Of a stretch of DNA of 64,000 nucleotides, positions 1 to 8,440 are shown piece by piece. The notes under the pieces were generated by a model. It was not told the origin of the DNA, ran no database searches, and saw only the letters and a list, made by a program, of their open reading frames with translations. The first letter of the stretch is position 1. Each line of letters opens with the position of its first letter. The stretch covers positions 1,178,001 through 1,242,000 of the forward strand of contig OZ244796.1 of assembly GCA_965219965.1 (NCBI GenBank), in the 5' to 3' direction. Source of the stretch: G965219965 sp965219965 (GTDB lineage Bacteria > Pseudomonadota > Alphaproteobacteria > RS24). Made by a program: the position numbers and the translations under genes.

Positions 1-447
1 GATACGCTACACCGACACCGTGCCTATGTGCGTGCGCTTACCAATATAGGCGTGCGAACTGTCTTCGGCCAGTTTAAGCAACGCGATAAAAAATGCAGAA
101 AATGTAACCGCATATTTCAAACCCATGAAGAAAAAGAAACCGATGTGAATATCGCTGTGGAAATGATTGATGCCGCCCACCGCGATATTTTTGATGACCT
201 CTATCTTGTGTCGGGCGACACTGATTTGGCCAGCCCCATTCGTAAAATAAAAAAGGATTTTCCTAACAAGCATATCCAAATACTTTTCCCGCCCTTTCGG
301 TCAAATCTTGAAATGCGTGGATTGGGTCATGATTGGAAGCAAATCAAAAGGCGGCATCTAAAACGCGCCCTACTGCCTGCTCGCATGAAACCGAAAAAGG
401 GTCAGGAAATTGTGCGGCCTGAAAAATATAACCCGCCCGCGCTTTAG
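1..447 (+). CDS. NYN domain (PIN-like RNase fold) protein, 5'-truncated by window edge
   Basis: The frame is open from base 1, so the start lies outside the window; the GTG at 28 is only an internal codon. The visible 148 residues hold the second half of an NYN/LabA-like (DUF88) domain: a KETDVNIAVEMI segment followed by LYLVSGDTDLASPI, where conserved acidic residues (ETD and GDTD) would bind the catalytic metal. A CRKC pair sits just before and may bind zinc. NYN proteins are putative ribonucleases related to PIN domains; the substrate cannot be told from sequence. The C-terminal tail is basic (KKGQEIVRPEKY). It is convergent with infC. I am confident of the family and not of the biological role. 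Confidence 0.8.
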   Translation, partial: DTLHRHRAYVRALTNIGVRTVFGQFKQRDKKCRKCNRIFQTHEEKETDVNIAVEMIDAAHRDIFDDLYLVSGDTDLASPIRKIKKDFPNKHIQILFPPFRSNLEMRGLGHDWKQIKRRHLKRALLPARMKPKKGQEIVRPEKYNPPAL

Positions 448-534
448 TATCTGAAAATAACTATTGCCTTTTGCCACGAATTGCGTAGAATAATAGTCAA
501 CCCCCTTAGGGACTTTTAGCGCCTTAAGCGCAAC

Positions 535-559
535 GGTCACCCTGTTTCGGCAGGGTGGC
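535..559. repeat. Short hairpin between NYN gene and infC
   Basis: CACCCTG and CAGGGTG pair around a 6-nt loop (538-557), extended by an outer GG/CC. There is no T-run on either side, so it is not a convincing Rho-independent terminator. It lies in the 204-bp convergent gap between the NYN gene and infC and may be a shared 3' hairpin. Confidence 0.4.
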
Positions 560-610
560 CCTGCATTTATGTGGTTCTGTATTTTCAGCAAATAAGCAAA
601 AAAATAATAA

Positions 611-651
611 GCCGCCCCCCCCTTGAGCCGCCCCCCCCTTGAGCCACCCCC
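611..651. repeat. C-tract tandem repeat abutting the infC stop codon
   Basis: Two and a half units of a 16-bp repeat, GCCG followed by eight C and TTGA, end one base before the infC stop codon (652-654). On the infC sense strand they become G8 runs directly downstream of the gene. Such homopolymer-containing tandem repeats are prone to slippage and sequencing error. No coding role is visible. Confidence 0.7.
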
Positions 652-1191
652 CTATTTCGGGGCCAGCACCATCACCATTTGGCGGCCTTCCATTTTAGGC
701 GTCGCTTCAATTTTAGCGGTTTCTTCAAACTGGTCACGCACGCGGTCAAGCAGCGCACGGCCTAAATCTTGGTGCGCCATTTCGCGCCCACGAAAGCGCA
801 TGGTGACTTTCACCTTATCGCCAGCATTGATAAATTTTTCCACGCTACGCATTTTGACATCATAATCATGCGTATCAATGTTTGGGCGCAGTTTAATTTC
901 TTTTACATCTACGGTTTTTTGCTTTTTGCGTGCTTCATTGGCTTTTTTCTGATTTTGATATTTGAGTTTGCCATAATCCAGCACCTTGCAAACGGGTGGG
1001 CTGGCATTGGGGGAGACTTCAACCAAATCAAGCTCGGCATTGGCGGCGATATTAAGGGCTTCGGCAAGGCTGACGACGCCGCGTTTTTCGCCTTCATCGT
1101 CAATGAGCATCACTTTGTCATGTGTTATCATTTGGTTCACACGTGGGCCTTGTTGGCGCGATGGTTGCGCGGGTAATGGTCTGCGAGTAAT
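652..1191 (-). CDS. infC: Translation initiation factor IF-3, probable ATT start
   Basis: IF-3 binds the 30S subunit, blocks premature 50S joining and proofreads initiator tRNA and start codon. The family hallmark GPRVNQMI appears only if translation begins upstream of the first conventional start: the GTG at 1140 is the V of that motif. Extending upstream in frame gives 17 residues (MTRRPLPAQPSRQQGPR) beginning at an ATT codon (1189-1191), with an AGGAG Shine-Dalgarno 8 nt before it. No ATG, GTG or TTG offers a better choice. The 179-residue length matches the family. In E. coli infC also starts at AUU, which gives autoregulation because IF-3 discriminates against non-canonical starts. No rpmI-rplT follows in this window; the gene ends at a C-tract repeat. 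Confidence 0.93.
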   Translation of the reverse strand: MTRRPLPAQPSRQQGPRVNQMITHDKVMLIDDEGEKRGVVSLAEALNIAANAELDLVEVSPNASPPVCKVLDYGKLKYQNQKKANEARKKQKTVDVKEIKLRPNIDTHDYDVKMRSVEKFINAGDKVKVTMRFRGREMAHQDLGRALLDRVRDQFEETAKIEATPKMEGRQMVMVLAPK

Positions 1192-1288
1192 TTGTCTGTC
1201 TCCTCTATGGTTGCATAATAAACGCGAGCGGGAATGTTTCCCATGCGGCCATGTTCATGCGCCTGCGACTGGAAGTCAAGGGGGGTTT

Positions 1289-2494
1289 TTATGTTTTTCT
1301 GCCTTGCATAATATCCAAATAAAGCCGCAAAGTCTTATCGCACATGGCTTCAAGCGTGTAATGCTGGGCGATAAAATCGCGGGCGTGGCCGCCCATTTCG
1401 GCGCGAGCTTGCGGGGTGAGCGTTAAGGCATGGCGTAAAGCATCGGCCAAAGCCGCTTTTTCGCCCGCCGCCACGCGCCACCCTTGGGCAGGGGAATCGG
1501 CGGCAATTTCGCCTGCCATTTTAACTGTTTCGCAAAACCCGCCCGCATCCGATGCAATCACGGGCAAGCCCGCCGCTTGCGCTTCTATGGCGGTGCGGCC
1601 AAAAGGCTCGGCCTCTAGCGAAGGCAACACCGCCACATCGCCCGCCGCATAAGCCAAAGGCATATCCGCCGCCGCCACATGGCCCGCGAAAATAATTTTA
1701 TCGCCTATGCCCGCTTGCGCCGCACGGCGTTTAAGGCTGTCTGCATAAGCCCCGCTTTTTTTATCACCGCCAATAAAAAGCAATTTTACTTTTTCGCCCG
1801 CACCCGCACCCGCGACAACATCACCCAGCGCATCAATTAAAATTTCCTGCCCTTTCCAGCGCGTCAGTCGGGCGGGGCAAATCAACAACACATCATCCGC
1901 GCCCACACCCCAAGCGGTGCGGCGTTTTTGTATTGCGCCGTCAGAAAATTGCCGCGCATCAAATCGCGCCGCATCGCACCCGCGCGGAATTGTGATGATA
2001 TTTTCTTTCGGCGTGCCATGCACAGCCTCAATGCGCTTGGCGGTGAACGCGGAATTGGCAATCACCTTCACCCCGCGCGCCATGATAGAATTATAAAACA
2101 CTTTCAGGCGCGGGCGTGCATGCACTTTACTATGATAGGTGGTCACAAAATCTATGCCCGCCCGTTTGGCGGCAAAAAAAGCCGACCATGCAGGCGCACG
2201 CGACCGCGCATGGATAATATCTATTTTCATAGCCACGCAAAGCTGGTGCAGATATTTCACATTGCGCCACATACGCCACGGATTTTTAGACGCCACGCGC
2301 AAAGAAAAAACTTCCCCGCCCGCACGGCGCACATCATCAACCATCGCCCCGCCTTGGGTGGCGACAAAGCTCTGCCCCCCCGCCGCCGTCAAAGCGCGGC
2401 TGATTTCCACCGTCGTGGCTTCTGCCCCGCCGCCCTCAAGGCGCGGAATAATTTGCAACACGCGCAATCCTGTGCAAGAAATTGGTTTGGTCAT
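1289..2494 (-). CDS. GT4-family glycosyltransferase
   Basis: A 401-residue GT-B fold glycosyltransferase. The N-terminus LQIIPRLEGGGAE (about 13-25) is the glycine-rich acceptor-domain loop. The C-terminal donor domain carries EAEPFGRTAIEAQAAGLPVIASDAGG (near 295-318), the E-x7-E signature of GT4 (group 1) retaining enzymes that use nucleotide-sugar donors. The sugar and acceptor are not predictable; LPS core or other envelope glycans are common roles. Start ATG at 2494. It is divergent from the hydrolase at 2526 with only about 30 bp between, so their promoters must overlap or lie inside coding sequence. A GAGAGE stretch near residue 205 comes from a GCACCC-type hexanucleotide repeat, also seen in chvI and tsaE-amgK. 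Confidence 0.9.
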   Translation of the reverse strand: MTKPISCTGLRVLQIIPRLEGGGAEATTVEISRALTAAGGQSFVATQGGAMVDDVRRAGGEVFSLRVASKNPWRMWRNVKYLHQLCVAMKIDIIHARSRAPAWSAFFAAKRAGIDFVTTYHSKVHARPRLKVFYNSIMARGVKVIANSAFTAKRIEAVHGTPKENIITIPRGCDAARFDARQFSDGAIQKRRTAWGVGADDVLLICPARLTRWKGQEILIDALGDVVAGAGAGEKVKLLFIGGDKKSGAYADSLKRRAAQAGIGDKIIFAGHVAAADMPLAYAAGDVAVLPSLEAEPFGRTAIEAQAAGLPVIASDAGGFCETVKMAGEIAADSPAQGWRVAAGEKAALADALRHALTLTPQARAEMGGHARDFIAQHYTLEAMCDKTLRLYLDIMQGRKT

Positions 2495-2525
2495 CTCTTA
2501 TGTCTATAGAAAGATGAGGGACAAA

Positions 2526-3288
2526 ATGCCAGCAGAAAAACTGCAATGGCTCACATGGGAGCAGGAAAAAATCGCCTATATGGCGACCAAAGGCGGCACA
2601 GACGCGCCCGGACTGGTTTTCCTGCCCGGCTTTTTATCCGATATGGCGGGCGCGAAGGCCAGCACCATGGCCGCCTATGCCGCCCAAAACAACCGCGCCG
2701 CTTTGCGTTTTGATTATTCGGGGCATGGCCAATCTAGCGGCGATATGCGCGATAAAACCGTGAGCCATTGGCGCAAAGAAACCCGCGAAGTGTTGACCCG
2801 CCTCACGCAAGGCCAAGCAAATTCTCATTGGTTCTAGCTTTGGCGGCTGGCTCGCTTTGATGATGGCACAAGACATGCCCGAACGCATTGCCGCTTTGGT
2901 TCTCATTGCGCCCGCCGCAGATATGACCGACCGCCTTATGTGGCAAAAATTTTCCACCGCCCAGAAAAATGAATTGCAAAAAAACGGCATCACCTATTTG
3001 CCGTCTGAATATGACGAAACCGGCTACCCGATAACCAAAGCACTCATTGAAGATGGCCGCGAGCATTTAATGCTCGCCAACGGCATTAACTATGAAGGGC
3101 CGGTGCGGATTTTGCACGGGGTGCAAGATGAAGCCGTGCCGTGGGCATTATCATTAGACATATCCGATGCTTTGACCAGCACCGATGTTGATGTGCATTT
3201 AATTAAGCGCGGCGACCACAGCCTTTCCGACCCGCCGCATTTGGCTTTGCTCACCAAAACCTTAGACTTGCTTTATGATGGTTTTTGA
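2526..3288 (+). pseudogene. Alpha/beta hydrolase, frameshifted by one base
   Basis: Two adjacent frames together make one complete alpha/beta hydrolase of about 253 residues. The first (from ATG 2526, GAGGG Shine-Dalgarno 6 nt upstream) runs LVFLPGFLSDMAG ... RFDYSGHGQSSGD and ends after LTQGQ. The second, from about 2821, carries ILIGSSFGGWLALMMA with the nucleophile Ser, then HGVQDEAVP (acid) and RGDHSL (catalytic His). The family resembles ABHD10-like serine hydrolases common in alphaproteobacteria. The total, 763 nt, is one base over a codon multiple; one surplus A in GCAAATT at 2817-2822 explains the break. All catalytic residues survive, so a sequencing error is more likely than decay. 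It is convergent with, and overlaps, the epimerase gene by 16 nt. Confidence 0.82.
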
Positions 3289-4166
3289 CCATACGCGCCC
3301 GTTTCATAAAGCGCGGTGAGGCCAGCGCGATAATTGGGATAAAGCAAACGCACACCCAATTCTTTTTTAACCCGCCCATTACGCACCCGCCGAGACGCGG
3401 CGTAAAAACTTTGCGCCATATCAGACAACACCCCTTTTTGCACCGCTTCCTCAAACGCCATTAAAGGCGGCGGGGTTTGGCCAAGCAATTTTGCGGCAAA
3501 TTCTGTCACCTCATGGGCGGCGGCGGGTTCATCATCGCACACATTATAAACCCGCCCCGCCTTGGGCTGGTCCATAGACGCCCGCAAAATTTGCGCGACA
3601 TCATCAACATGAATACGGCAGAAAAAATGCCCGTTTTTAACAATACGCTTGGCCGTCCCCTGCATAAGGGCGGTTAAATTATTGCGATAAGGGCCGTAAA
3701 TCCCCGCCAGCCGAAAAATATGCACGGGCAAATCGGTCGCCCGCCACGCCGCCTCTGCCGCCTGCCTTGCGGCGACACGCCCTTCCAGCGCGGGTTTGAG
3801 CGCGGCGTCCTCATCTATCCACGCGCCGCCATAATCGCCATAAACGCCTGTGGTGGATAAATAGCCCAGCCAATCAAATGGCACGGGACGGCGGGCCAAA
3901 GCGGTGCCATATAAATGTAAAACCGCATCGCCATTTTCATCGGGCGGGGCAGAAATTAAAATATGCGTGGCCTTTTCTATCGCCGCCGACACTTCTTTAA
4001 CATTATCAAATAAAATGGGCGTGATATTTCGCCCCGCCAACCCATTTCACATTTTTCTTTACGCTGCGTGTTGTCGCGCTGCACCTGCCAATCGGGCGGT
4101 AAAATTTTCACCAATGCTTCGGCGCAAAAACCAAAGCCGAAACATAATAAATTGTTGGCCTGTCAT
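3273..4166 (-). pseudogene. NAD-dependent epimerase/dehydratase family protein, two compensating frameshifts
   Basis: An extended SDR-type protein of about 297 residues related to YeeZ/nucleoside-diphosphate-sugar epimerases. The N-terminal Rossmann strand (FIMF then GFGFCAEAL) is split by an extra base near 4140. A middle segment (KILPPDWQVQRDN) reads in another frame until about 4040, where one missing base in a GGG/TT run restores the first. The rest is intact: GYLSTTGVYGDYGG, PVHIFRLAGIYGPYRN and HVDDVAQIL are typical of the family, although the usual YxxxK catalytic pair is not obvious. Start ATG 4166 overlaps the queG stop as ATGA, showing a GST-queG-epimerase operon. Substrate unknown. 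The two indels cancel in length (894 nt), which fits random read errors better than decay. Confidence 0.75.
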
Positions 4167-5335
4167 AAACATGCCTCCCATTCTTCGCGCACGCTTTTAT
4201 TTTTTTCTGTTTGCAAAGCCGCCTGTGCGCGTTTTTGCACAATATCTTTTTCTACAAAATGCGCCCATGCCCACACCGCCATGCCACGCACCAAAGGCGA
4301 GCCGTCCTCTAAACGCGCCTCTATTAGCTTGGCGAGTTTTTTTTATTTTGCACATCTCCCGCCGCATTGCGCCCCATATTGCCAAGCGCGACCAAAACAT
4401 TGCGGACAAATCTATCCCGCCCCGTCCGCTTAATGGGCGAGCCAGAAAAAAGCGCACGAAAACCCGCCTCATCAAGTTGCACCAGCGCGTCCAAAGGCGG
4501 CGCGTCCAACCCATCGCGAGCATGAAAACGCGCTTCCGCCGCCTCAGACGCATATTTATTCCACGGGCAAACCGCCAAACAATCATCACAGCCATAAATG
4601 CGATTGCCTATGGCACGGCGAAAGCGGCGCGGAATTTGCTCTTTCGCCTCAATGGTTAAATAAGAAATACATTTTCGCGCATCAAGCTGATAGGGTTTGG
4701 GGAACGCCCCCGTCGGGCAAATATCCAAACACGCCTGACACGAACCGCAATGGTCGGCTTCGGCTTCATCGGGCGGCAATTTCAACGTGGTGAAAATACA
4801 GCCCAAAAACAGCCACGACCCCCAATCACGCGACACAAGATTGGTGTGCTTGCCCTGCCAGCCCAACCCTGCCGCCGCCGCCAGCGGCTTTTCCATCACT
4901 GGCGCGGTGTCCACAAAAACCTTCACCGCTTCTTCTGCCCCGCCAGCCGCGCCCGCCTCTTGTGCTTGCGCCAACAAACGCCGTGCCAATGTTTTCAGTT
5001 TTTTCTTAATCACATTATGATAATCCGCCCCGCGCGCATAAACCGAGATATTGCCGCAGCATTGTCTTGGCCAAATTTTCCATCGGGTCATGGTCGGGCG
5101 CGTAATTCATGCCCAGCATAATAATGCTTTGCACTTCGTCCCATAAATGGCGCGGGTCATTGCGCCGCTTTTCATGCGCGGCCAGCCAATCCATATCGCC
5201 ATGCCGCCCCGCGCTTAAAAAATCGCGCAAGCGTCCTGCCGCTTCGGGTATCGCATCGGGCGCGACAATCGCAACCACGTCAAAGCCTAATGCCCGCGCC
5301 TGCTCAGCCACATAGTTTTTCAAATCTTTCGTCAC
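4163..5335 (-). pseudogene. queG: Epoxyqueuosine reductase QueG, two compensating frameshifts
   Basis: QueG reduces epoxyqueuosine in tRNA to queuosine, using cobalamin and two [4Fe-4S] clusters. Three frame segments line up. The N-terminus (start GTG 5335) runs to NLAKTMLR. The middle carries VYARGADYH, DTAPVMEKPLAAAAGLGWQGKHTN (catalytic Asp region) and the cluster motifs CGSCQACLDICP and CDDCLAVCPWN. The C-terminus is a HEAT-like tail, EARLEDGSPLVRGMAVWA. One extra base lies near 5050, and one A is missing from an 8-A run (T run 4337-4344 on the given strand). Net length, 391 codons, is normal. The start overlaps the GST stop by one base (TAGTG), so the two are translationally coupled; the stop overlaps the epimerase start. 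All functional residues are kept, so error is the likelier cause. Confidence 0.85.
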
Positions 5336-6012
5336 TAAAAATCCAAATCGGCATAATGTTTGGCGGGTCGCAAGCCTGCCAAATTATCCGCCAAAAGAGC
5401 GCGGAAACTTGGCCGCGATTTTATCCCCGCATACCAATCGCGCACCACTGCCCATTCGCGCCAATGCACATCGCCAGTATAATCCAAACAAGACAAATGC
5501 GCCGCAGCCGTTAAATCGGCCAAACCAAATGCGTCGCCCGCCAGCCAATCGCGTTGCTCTAGCAAATGGTTCATATAAGCCATGTGGATTTTCAAATTGG
5601 CCAGCCCAACCCGCACCGTTTCCATATTGGGCGCACCGCCGCCTTCTTCATGCGGCATAAAACGGCGGTCAATTTTTTCATACACCACCAGCTGCCCCAC
5701 TTCGCGGTGAAATTTATCATCAAACCAGCTTACCAAGCGGCGCAGCTCGGCACGCTCCAGCCCGCCCATTGGCATAAGCGGCACATCGCGGCCTTTTTCT
5801 TCCAGCCATTCGGCAATAGCATAGTGTCCAGCAATAATGCCAATTTCGCCCTCTAGCACAGGCACTTCGCCCGACGGGTTGAGCATCAGAAAATCCAGCC
5901 GCCTTTCCCATGGGCGTTCTTCCACATAATCTACGGAAAATTTCTTCTCGGCCAAAATCAATCGGATTTTGCGCGAAAAGGGGCAAAGCGGGTGATGAAA
6001 TAAAGTGGCCAT
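5335..6012 (-). CDS. Glutathione S-transferase family protein
   Basis: A 225-residue soluble GST. The thioredoxin-like N-terminal domain begins MATLFHHPLCPFSRKIRLILAEK, with a CPFS motif where GSH binds, then GEVPVLEGEIGIIAGHYAIAEWLEE, the cis-Pro and gamma-Glu binding segment. The helical C-terminal domain has WLAGDAFGLADLTAAAHL, the usual N-capping Asp motif. I chose ATG 6012 because homology begins there; a longer frame to 6069 adds only arginine-rich sequence. It is first in an operon with queG and the epimerase, a partnership common in alphaproteobacteria but without a known functional link. Substrate unknown. Confidence 0.9.
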   Translation of the reverse strand: MATLFHHPLCPFSRKIRLILAEKKFSVDYVEERPWERRLDFLMLNPSGEVPVLEGEIGIIAGHYAIAEWLEEKGRDVPLMPMGGLERAELRRLVSWFDDKFHREVGQLVVYEKIDRRFMPHEEGGGAPNMETVRVGLANLKIHMAYMNHLLEQRDWLAGDAFGLADLTAAAHLSCLDYTGDVHWREWAVVRDWYAGIKSRPSFRALLADNLAGLRPAKHYADLDF

Positions 6013-6109
6013 AAAAGCAAAATATCCCCTGCACGGGCGGCGGGCAAGCGGTTTTGCGCCTTCATTCACGGGCTTGGCAAAGGGCGGCGAACCAGTCTAA
6101 ATTGCGCCC

Positions 6110-6922
6110 ATGCCTATGGCTCATCTGACCTTTACCCATATTCTCTTGCTCGCTTTGGTGCAGGGCGTGACGGAATTTCTGCCCGTGAGTTCTTCGGCGC
6201 ATTTGCAGCTTATCCACGCGCTCACCCCTTTGCCTGACCAAGGCGTGCTAATGGATGTGGCGGTGCATTTTGGCACTTTGGCGGCGGTGGTGTTTTACCT
6301 TCGCAAAGAAATGCGCCAATGCGTGACGGGGGCGCGGGATATATTTTACAGCCGCGCTTCGGCGCAAAGCCAGCTTGTGCGTTTTGTGTTTGTGGCGAGC
6401 TTGCCCGTTATTATTGCGGGCGGTGCGCTTATGGCAAGCGGCTGGGTTACGCTATTACGCGACCCGCAAATTCTGGCTTGGGCGATGATTTTATTTGCCG
6501 CCCCGCTTTACCTTGCCGATGCTTTCACCCCGACCGACCACACAATAGCTTCACGCGGTTGGCGCGGGGCTGTGATTATCGGGCTGGCACAAATCGCCGC
6601 TCTTATTCCGGGCGCGTCCCGTGCGGGTGTCACCATTACCGCCGCGCGCGCTTTAGGCATTGGCCGCGTAGAGGCGGCGCGTTTTTCTATGTTGCTTTCT
6701 ATACCGGTCATTATCATTTTCACTTTGGGCGGCGTGGTGGAGCTGGCCGCGCATCCGTCATCAAGCCCCGCGCTAGAAAATGCCGCACTCGCCGCTTTGC
6801 TGGCCGCGCTCGCCGCTTTGGCGAGCATGCACTTGCTATTGCGCTTTGTCGCGCATTTTAGTTTTCTGCCCTTTGTATTATACCGCCTCGCTTTGGGCGG
6901 CGGCCTATTGCTGATGCTTTGA
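6110..6922 (+). CDS. uppP: Undecaprenyl-diphosphate phosphatase
   Basis: An integral membrane BacA/UppP-type enzyme of 270 residues that dephosphorylates undecaprenyl pyrophosphate to recycle the lipid carrier for peptidoglycan and other glycans; it also confers bacitracin tolerance. The first signature is ALVQGVTEFLPVSSSAHL (about 15-32) and the second is PGASRAGVTITAARALG (about 166-182) with the catalytic Arg-Ser pair. Several hydrophobic helices follow, including a terminal one ending GGGLLLML. Start ATG 6110; a second ATG two codons later is equally possible. It is divergent from the GST gene, about 97 bp away, and convergent with the NDUFA9-like gene (15-bp gap). Confidence 0.96.
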   Translation: MPMAHLTFTHILLLALVQGVTEFLPVSSSAHLQLIHALTPLPDQGVLMDVAVHFGTLAAVVFYLRKEMRQCVTGARDIFYSRASAQSQLVRFVFVASLPVIIAGGALMASGWVTLLRDPQILAWAMILFAAPLYLADAFTPTDHTIASRGWRGAVIIGLAQIAALIPGASRAGVTITAARALGIGRVEAARFSMLLSIPVIIIFTLGGVVELAAHPSSSPALENAALAALLAALAALASMHLLLRFVAHFSFLPFVLYRLALGGGLLLML

Positions 6923-6937
6923 GCGCACTGAACGCAC

Positions 6938-7927
6938 TTAACGAGGAGCGCGTAAATGTTGCAAGCACGGCGCGACCACCGCTTCTATCGCTTCGGGCGC
7001 AATGCCCAAACCCGCCAGCGTTTGCCCCGACTTTTCCGCCGCTTGGCTGACCACATTATCTTGCCCCAGCAACGCCACTTGGTCGGCGGTTAAAATGGGA
7101 TTGGGCAAAATTTGCGCCGCCCGCCCGATAATTTTTGCCGCCCAAAACGGGCAAGGCAACAGCAAACATTTGCGCCCTGTCATCGACAACATAAATTGCA
7201 ATAATTCTTTGAAAGAATAAATTTCTGCCCCGCCTAATTCGTAAATTTTCCCGCCTATTGCCCCGCCGCGCAAAACCACCTGCACGGCGGCGGTCACATC
7301 GCCCACGCTCACGGGTTGGAAAAGCGTTCTGCCCCCGCCTATCAATGGCAAAAAAGGCGACCATGCCGCCATACGCGCAAAGCGGGTGAAAAACCCATCG
7401 CCTGCCCCGACAATTAAAGATGGGCGCAACACCACCGCGCTCTTAAATGCTTTCAGCACGCTTTGCTCGCCCGCAAATTTGGACCGTGCATAGGCAGACG
7501 CGCTGTCGGGTGCCGCGCCAATGGCCGACACATGCACAAATTGCGCCACCCCTTCTTCTGCGGCCAGCCGTGCTAACTGCCCCGCGCCTTGGGCTTGCAC
7601 TGCGTCAAAACCTTGGCGGCGCGATTGAGCGAGAATACCGACCAAATTCACCGCCGCATCCGCGCCGCGCAAAACCCGCTGGCAGCTTTTTGCGTCACAT
7701 ATATTGACGGGCATCAGCGCGACTTGGCCGACCGCGCCGAACGTTTTAAGAAACAAAGCCCCATTGGGGCGGCGCACCGCCACGCGCACGCGCCAACCCT
7801 CGCGCACCAAAGCCCGCACCAAATGCCGCCCGACAAAACCGGAGCCGCCAAAAACAGTCACAATCTTCCCGCCCTGCACAAGGCGGCGCGGGGCTTTTTG
7901 TTCAGGATTTTGTGTCGGGTTCTGCAT
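6938..7927 (-). CDS. Complex I NDUFA9-subunit-like NAD(P)-binding protein
   Basis: A 329-residue atypical SDR. The Rossmann motif is VTVFGGSGFVGRHLVRAL (about 24-41), followed by ADAAVNLVGIL and a SAIGA....YARSKFAGEQ segment holding the family Tyr-x3-Lys. It continues with VVLRPSLIVGAGDGFFTRFA and a typical C-terminal cap. In alphaproteobacteria this family is annotated as the complex I NDUFA9-like subunit and may help assemble or stabilise NADH dehydrogenase; a free oxidoreductase role is also possible. Start ATG 7927 follows the repeat island, so its promoter must lie within or beside repeated DNA. It lies tail-to-tail with uppP. Confidence 0.88.
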   Translation of the reverse strand: MQNPTQNPEQKAPRRLVQGGKIVTVFGGSGFVGRHLVRALVREGWRVRVAVRRPNGALFLKTFGAVGQVALMPVNICDAKSCQRVLRGADAAVNLVGILAQSRRQGFDAVQAQGAGQLARLAAEEGVAQFVHVSAIGAAPDSASAYARSKFAGEQSVLKAFKSAVVLRPSLIVGAGDGFFTRFARMAAWSPFLPLIGGGRTLFQPVSVGDVTAAVQVVLRGGAIGGKIYELGGAEIYSFKELLQFMLSMTGRKCLLLPCPFWAAKIIGRAAQILPNPILTADQVALLGQDNVVSQAAEKSGQTLAGLGIAPEAIEAVVAPCLQHLRAPR

Positions 7928-8001
7928 GGGACTTTATATAGGGTCTCGTGGTGGGGCTTTGCATAAGGGAATTTCTACCACCCCCCGCCGCAAAACGCAA
8001 A

Positions 8002-8083
8002 GGGGCGCAAAAAATAATGGCGCAAATAAACCCCGCGCCCGCCATCACCTTTTGCTTATCAAGAAATGCGTTCCTACCCCCCG
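8002..8083. repeat. 81-bp direct repeat, copy A1
   Basis: This block starts GGGGCGCAAAAAATAATGGC and ends GCGTTCCTACCCCCC. It recurs at 8184-8264 with only three differences, and its first half recurs at 8280-8319. The same ACGCAAA flank precedes A1 and A3. No intact protein-coding frame with family resemblance runs through it. It belongs to a non-coding repeat island between the NDUFA9-like gene and tRNA-Leu. Confidence 0.85.
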
Positions 8084-8118
8084 CCGCCTATGCGGGGCGC
8101 GTATATTGACAAGCCGCC
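8083..8118. repeat. 36-bp direct repeat, copy B1
   Basis: A GCCGCCTATGCGGGGCGCGT unit ending TATTGACAAGCCGCC recurs exactly at 8441-8476. Each copy contains a TTGACA hexamer that would serve as a -35 element; the second copy lies about 50 bp before tRNA-Leu. Confidence 0.85.
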
Positions 8119-8183
8119 TCAATAGCCCCCGCCGTTTTTTGCCACCCCCCGCCGCACAATGCACCGCACCCCCCGCCGCGCAC

Positions 8184-8264
8184 GGGGCGCAAAAAATAAT
8201 GGCGCAAATAAACCCCGCGCCCGCCATTACCTTTTGCCTATCAAGCAATGCGTTCCTACCCCCC
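8184..8264. repeat. 81-bp direct repeat, copy A2
   Basis: The second copy of the A unit differs from A1 at three positions (CATTACC for CATCACC, GCCTATC for GCTTATC, AGCAATG for AGAAATG). The near-identity points to recent duplication or recombination-based homogenisation. Confidence 0.85.
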
Positions 8265-8279
8265 GCCGCAAAACGCAAA

Positions 8280-8319
8280 GGGGCGCAAAAGGCAATGGCG
8301 CAAATAAACCCCGCGCCCA
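8280..8319. repeat. Partial A repeat, copy A3
   Basis: Only the first 40 bp of the A unit (through CCCCGCGCCC) are present here. The sequence then runs into ATAAATCGCGTAT, a leader shared with the palindromic elements at 56.9 and 57.2 kb. This junction shows two repeat families joined end to end. Confidence 0.8.
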
Positions 8320-8339
8320 TAAATCGCGTATCCCTCCCC

Positions 8340-8412
8340 CGCGTTCCCCCCAACAGGCAGGCGTCCTTAGCTCAGGCACATTATAATGTCGCCTGCCTGT
8401 TCGGGGGCGCGT
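8340..8412. repeat. Dispersed palindromic element, copy 1
   Basis: The arms AACAGGCAGGCG (8352-8363) and CGCCTGCCTGTT (8390-8401) are perfectly complementary and extend outward through CCCCC/GGGGG and CGCG/CGCG. The interior starts TCCTTAGCTC, the conserved motif of the family, followed by a small inner palindrome ACATTATAATGT. It is followed by an A-rich tail and the B2 repeat. Four relatives lie at 8653, 56919, 57060 and 57199. Confidence 0.9.
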
Positions 8413-8440
8413 TAAAAATAAAAAGTGCGATGCGCCCACC

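Noticed and set aside
8340..8412. Palindrome copies as Rho-independent terminators
   Set aside because: Flanks carry A-rich rather than T-rich sequence on the right, and not every neighbouring gene ends toward them.
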